A stretch of DNA of 64,000 nt from Streptomyces sp. HD (lineage in GTDB: Bacteria; Actinomycetota; Actinomycetes; Streptomycetales; Streptomycetaceae), in the NCBI RefSeq assembly GCF_028369295.1, contig NZ_JAQMYP010000010.1:124001-188000 (forward strand), read 5' to 3'. Positions 60,700 through 64,000 of the stretch are shown here, in pieces (within the stretch, counting starts at the first letter, position 1; every line of letters begins with the position of its first letter). The position numbers were made by a program, and so were the translations under genes. The notes below the pieces were generated by a model. It saw nothing but the letters and a program-made list of their open reading frames with translations, had not been told where the DNA came from and made no database searches.

Positions 60700-62241
60700 G
60701 TGACCGACGCCCACACCGCCGGCCCCTTCATCGCCGCGATCGACCAGGGCACGACTTCTTCCCGTTGCATCGTCTTCGACCGCGACGGACGTATCGTCTC
60801 CGTCGACCAGAAGGAGCACGAGCAGATCTTCCCGAAGCCGGGCTGGGTCGAGCACAACGCCAACGAGATCTGGACCAACGTCCAGGAGGTCGTCGCCGGA
60901 GCCGTCCAGAAGGCCGGCATCACCCGTGACGACATCAAGGCCATCGGTATCACCAACCAGCGCGAGACCACCGTGCTGTGGGACAAGAACACCGGTGAGC
61001 CCGTCCACAACGCCATCGTCTGGCAGGACACCCGCACCGACGGGCTCTGCAAGGAGCTCGGCCGCAACGTCGGCCAGGACCGCTTCCGCCGCGAGACCGG
61101 TCTCCCCCTCGCCTCCTACTTCGCCGGTCCCAAGGCCCGCTGGCTGCTGGACAACGTGGAGGGTCTGAAGGAGCGCGCCGAGGCGGGCGACATCCTCTTC
61201 GGCACCATGGACACCTGGGTCATCTGGAACCTGACCGGTGGTGTCGACGGCGGCAAGCACGTCACCGACGTCACGAACGCGTCCCGCACCATGCTGATGA
61301 ACCTGCACACCATGGAGTGGGACGACAAGATCGCCGAGTCGATCGGCGTGCCGCTGCAGATCCTGCCCGAGATCCGGTCCTCCGCCGAGGTCTACGGCGA
61401 GATCACCGGCGGCAAGCTGGGCGAGCTGCTCGGCGGCATCCCGGTCGCCTCCGCGCTGGGTGACCAGCAGGCGGCCCTGTTCGGCCAGACCTGTTTCGCC
61501 GAGGGCGAGACCAAGTCGACGTACGGCACCGGCACCTTCATGGTGATGAACACCGGCGACAAGATCATCAACTCCTACGCCGGTCTGCTGACCACCGTCG
61601 GCTACAAGATCGGCGAGCAGGACACGGTGTACGCCCTGGAGGGCTCGATCGCCGTCACCGGTTCGCTGGTGCAGTGGATGCGCGACCAGATGGGCCTGAT
61701 CTCCACCGCCGCCGAGATCGAGACGCTCGCGCTCTCGGTCGAGGACAACGGCGGCGCCTACTTCGTGCCGGCCTTCTCCGGTCTGTTCGCCCCGCACTGG
61801 CGTTCCGACGCCCGCGGTGTGATCGCCGGTCTGACCCGGTACGTCACCAAGGCGCACCTCGCGCGTGCCGTCCTGGAGGCCACCGCCTGGCAGACGCGGG
61901 AGATCGCCGACGCCATGACGAAGGACTCCGGCGTCGAGCTGGCCACCCTCAAGGTCGACGGCGGCATGACCGCCAACAACCTGCTGATGCAGCAGCTCTC
62001 CGACGTCCTGGACGCGCCGGTGGTGCGTCCGATGGTCGCCGAGACCACCTGCCTCGGTGCCGCCTACGCCGCCGGTCTCGCCGTCGGCTTCTGGTCCAGC
62101 ACGGACGAACTGCGCGCCAACTGGCGCCGGGCCGCCGAGTGGACCCCCCGCATGGACGCGGAGACCCGCGACCGTGAGTACAAGAACTGGCTCAAGGCCG
62201 TTGAGCGGACCATGGGCTGGATCGAGGACGACGAGAGCTGA
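60700..62241 (+). CDS. glpK: Glycerol kinase GlpK
   Basis: A 513-residue FGGY-family kinase that phosphorylates glycerol with ATP to glycerol-3-phosphate. The ATP-binding phosphate loop D-Q-G-T-T-S-S-R-C lies near residue 12, G-I-T-N-Q-R-E-T near 85, and the late [11 protein letters not shown] near 420. GTG 60700 follows CAGGAG. It is 117 bp after glpF and 46 bp before glpD, in one operon. Confidence 0.96.
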   Translation: MTDAHTAGPFIAAIDQGTTSSRCIVFDRDGRIVSVDQKEHEQIFPKPGWVEHNANEIWTNVQEVVAGAVQKAGITRDDIKAIGITNQRETTVLWDKNTGEPVHNAIVWQDTRTDGLCKELGRNVGQDRFRRETGLPLASYFAGPKARWLLDNVEGLKERAEAGDILFGTMDTWVIWNLTGGVDGGKHVTDVTNASRTMLMNLHTMEWDDKIAESIGVPLQILPEIRSSAEVYGEITGGKLGELLGGIPVASALGDQQAALFGQTCFAEGETKSTYGTGTFMVMNTGDKIINSYAGLLTTVGYKIGEQDTVYALEGSIAVTGSLVQWMRDQMGLISTAAEIETLALSVEDNGGAYFVPAFSGLFAPHWRSDARGVIAGLTRYVTKAHLARAVLEATAWQTREIADAMTKDSGVELATLKVDGGMTANNLLMQQLSDVLDAPVVRPMVAETTCLGAAYAAGLAVGFWSSTDELRANWRRAAEWTPRMDAETRDREYKNWLKAVERTMGWIEDDES

Positions 62242-62287
62242 CGACCGCCGCCAGCCCTCGAACTCTGATGAGGAGTAAGAACCCGAA

Positions 62288-63904
62288 ATGACCAGTCAGT
62301 CCACCCTGCAGTCCGTGCCTGCCCTCGGTACGCGCCCGGCCTCCGGCTTCAACCCGAGCCGAGCCGAGACCCGGGAGCAGCTCGCCAAGGCGTCGTACGA
62401 CCTTCTCGTGATCGGCGGCGGCATCCTGGGCATCTCCACCGCCTGGCACGCCGCGCAGTCCGGCCTCAGGGTGGCTCTGGTCGACGCCGGCGACTTCGCC
62501 GGCGCCACCTCCTCCGCCTCCTCCAAGCTGCTCCACGGCGGTCTGCGCTACCTGCAGACCGGCGCGGTGAAGCTGGTGGCGGAGAACCACTTCGAGCGCC
62601 GTGCGGTCTCTCGTCAGGTGGCTCCACACCTGGCGAACCCGCTCACCTTCTACCTCCCCGTGTACAAGGGCGGGCCGCACGGCGCCGCGAAGCTCGGGGC
62701 GGGCGTCTTCGCCTACTCCGCGCTCTCCGCGTTCGGTGACGGCGTCGGTCACCTCCTGTCCCCCGCCAAGGCGGCGCAGGACGTGCCCGAGCTGCGCACC
62801 GACAATCTCAAGGCCGTGGCCGTGTACGGCGACGACCAGATGAACGACGCGCGCATGGCGCTGATGACGGTCCGTGCGGCCGTCGAGGCGGGCGCTGTCG
62901 TGCTCAACCACGCCGAGGTCACCGGCCTGCGCTTCACCAAGGGCCGGGTGACCGGTGCGGAGCTGAAGGACCGGCAGTCCGGTGACGAGTTCGGGGTGAG
63001 CGCCCGTCTCGTGCTGAACGCGACCGGCCCGTGGGTCGATCACCTGCGCAAGATGGAGGACCCGAACGCCGCCCCGTCGATCCGTCTGTCGAAGGGCGCG
63101 CATCTCGTCCTGAAGCGGACCTCCCCCTGGAAGGCCGCGCTCGCCACCCCGATCGACAAGTACCGCATCACGTTCGCCCTGCCGTGGGAGGACATGCTGC
63201 TCCTGGGCACCACGGACGAGGAGTTCGAGGGCGACCCGGCGGACGTCGCGGTCACGGAGAAGGACACGGCCCAGATACTCGACGAGGCCGCGTTCTCCAT
63301 CCGGGACCAGCAGCTCGACCGGGATCTGATCACGTACGCCTTCGCGGGTCTGCGGGTGCTGCCGGGCGGTCCCGGTGACACGGCGAAGGCCAAGCGCGAG
63401 ACCGTCGTGACCGAGGGCAAGGGCGGCATGCTGTCCGTCGCGGGCGGCAAGTGGACGACCTTCCGGCACATCGGCCGCACCATCATGCAGAAGCTGGAGA
63501 CGCTGCCCGGCGCTCCGCTGGGCGACGACTTCGAGCCCATCTCCTCCCTCCCGAAGAAGCTGCCGCTGCCCGGTATCGCCAACCCGCGGGCGGTCGCCCA
63601 CCGTCTGCTGACCGACCGTCCGGCGCCGGGTCCGCGCATGGCGGCCGACACGGCCAGGCACCTGGCCACGCACTACGGCTCCCTGGCCTTCGACATCGCC
63701 CGCATCGCCAACGAGAACCCGGAGCTGGGCGAGCGCGTCCACCCGGACGCCCCGGAGATCTGGGCCCAGGTCGTCTACGCCCGCGACAACGAGTGGGCCG
63801 AGACGCAGGACGACGTGCTGCGCCGCCGTACGACGCTGACGATCCGGGGTCTGGCGACGGACGACGTCCGCGCGAAGGTCCAGGACCTGCTCGACAAGAA
63901 GTGA
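62288..63904 (+). CDS. glpD: Glycerol-3-phosphate dehydrogenase GlpD (FAD-dependent)
   Basis: A 538-residue membrane-associated flavoprotein. The dinucleotide-binding fold L-V-I-G-G-G-I-L-G-I lies near residue 40, followed by S-S-K-L-L-H-G-G-L-R-Y-L near 78. A late G-G-K-W-T-T-F-R motif near 380 and a C-terminal DAO_C-type helical domain complete the family pattern. It oxidises glycerol-3-phosphate to dihydroxyacetone phosphate and passes electrons to menaquinone. AGGAG precedes ATG 62288. It is the third structural gene of the glycerol operon. Confidence 0.95.
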   Translation: MTSQSTLQSVPALGTRPASGFNPSRAETREQLAKASYDLLVIGGGILGISTAWHAAQSGLRVALVDAGDFAGATSSASSKLLHGGLRYLQTGAVKLVAENHFERRAVSRQVAPHLANPLTFYLPVYKGGPHGAAKLGAGVFAYSALSAFGDGVGHLLSPAKAAQDVPELRTDNLKAVAVYGDDQMNDARMALMTVRAAVEAGAVVLNHAEVTGLRFTKGRVTGAELKDRQSGDEFGVSARLVLNATGPWVDHLRKMEDPNAAPSIRLSKGAHLVLKRTSPWKAALATPIDKYRITFALPWEDMLLLGTTDEEFEGDPADVAVTEKDTAQILDEAAFSIRDQQLDRDLITYAFAGLRVLPGGPGDTAKAKRETVVTEGKGGMLSVAGGKWTTFRHIGRTIMQKLETLPGAPLGDDFEPISSLPKKLPLPGIANPRAVAHRLLTDRPAPGPRMAADTARHLATHYGSLAFDIARIANENPELGERVHPDAPEIWAQVVYARDNEWAETQDDVLRRRTTLTIRGLATDDVRAKVQDLLDKK

Positions 63905-63921
63905 CCTCGGTCGCGCCGAGG
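63905..63921 (+). terminator. Terminator after glpD
   Basis: CCTCGG (63905-63910) pairs with CCGAGG (63916-63921) around TCGCG directly after the glpD stop, followed by GAGGTTTTC. The remaining 79 bp of the window show no gene. Confidence 0.6.
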
Positions 63922-64000
63922 GAGGTTTTCGCCGGATGAGCCTCCCCCGGCGCAGGGTTCGGCCACTCCCCTGACCGGGCCGGACCGCACGAGGGCGGCC

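Overview
This window is a high-GC actinobacterial chromosome segment, almost certainly from a Streptomyces. The evidence is the strong G/C bias at third codon positions, many GTG starts, TTA-containing genes, a conservon, a complete Pup-proteasome locus and a glycerol (gyl) operon. From memory, gene order from the RluA-type synthase to the glycerol genes matches the S. coelicolor SCO1625-SCO1661 neighbourhood; I could not run an alignment to confirm this.

Layout. 1-3.4 kb: the end of a siderophore-interacting reductase gene, then a padR-drrA-drrB-type export operon. 3.5-5.1 kb: an APC-family permease with a palindromic operator. 5.2-7.6 kb: a visibly less GC-rich pair, a class I terpene cyclase and a cytochrome P450. 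8.2-13.8 kb: an RluA-family pseudouridine synthase and a full conservon (cvnA-D plus an atypical P450; the rarA-E type). 14-21.6 kb: a TetR regulator divergent from two DUF1989 proteins, a 1180-residue biotin-dependent urea/guanidine carboxylase and allophanate hydrolase. This set is best read as guanidine catabolism. The operator in front of it is nearly identical to the one in front of the permease 11 kb away. 21.7-25.2 kb: a glycosyltransferase-HelR pair preceded by an inverted repeat resembling the rifamycin-associated element, so a probable rifamycin-resistance operon.

25.3-44.1 kb: a Ski2/Mtr4-like helicase, tatC, tatA, two small proteins, the WYL regulators pafC and pafB, two FKBP-type isomerases, pafA, an MFS exporter/LacI pair with a palindrome between them, and prcA, prcB, an endonuclease VII-like gene, pup, dop and arc. 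Pupylation (PafA), depupylation (Dop), the unfoldase (ARC) and the 20S core (PrcAB) form one degradation pathway. PafBC is the DNA-damage regulator usually encoded nearby.

44.3-54.7 kb: a ferredoxin, a secreted FG-GAP-like protein, TrmI tRNA methyltransferase, a site-2-type protease with CBS domains, a RecB-like nuclease with a hexanucleotide repeat in its coding sequence, an orphan LuxR-type response regulator, two tandem oligopeptide-binding lipoproteins without permease genes, and a HAD phosphatase. 54.9-64 kb: metH, then gylR-glpF-glpK-glpD for glycerol uptake and oxidation. A similar operator in opposite orientations precedes gylR and glpF.

The strongest leads are the split guanidine regulon, the rifamycin-resistance operon, the terpene cyclase with altered metal-binding motifs, the P450 lacking ExxR, the TTA codon in the conservon, and the nuclease gene overlapping prcB. 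I found no tRNA or rRNA gene, CRISPR array or insertion sequence.
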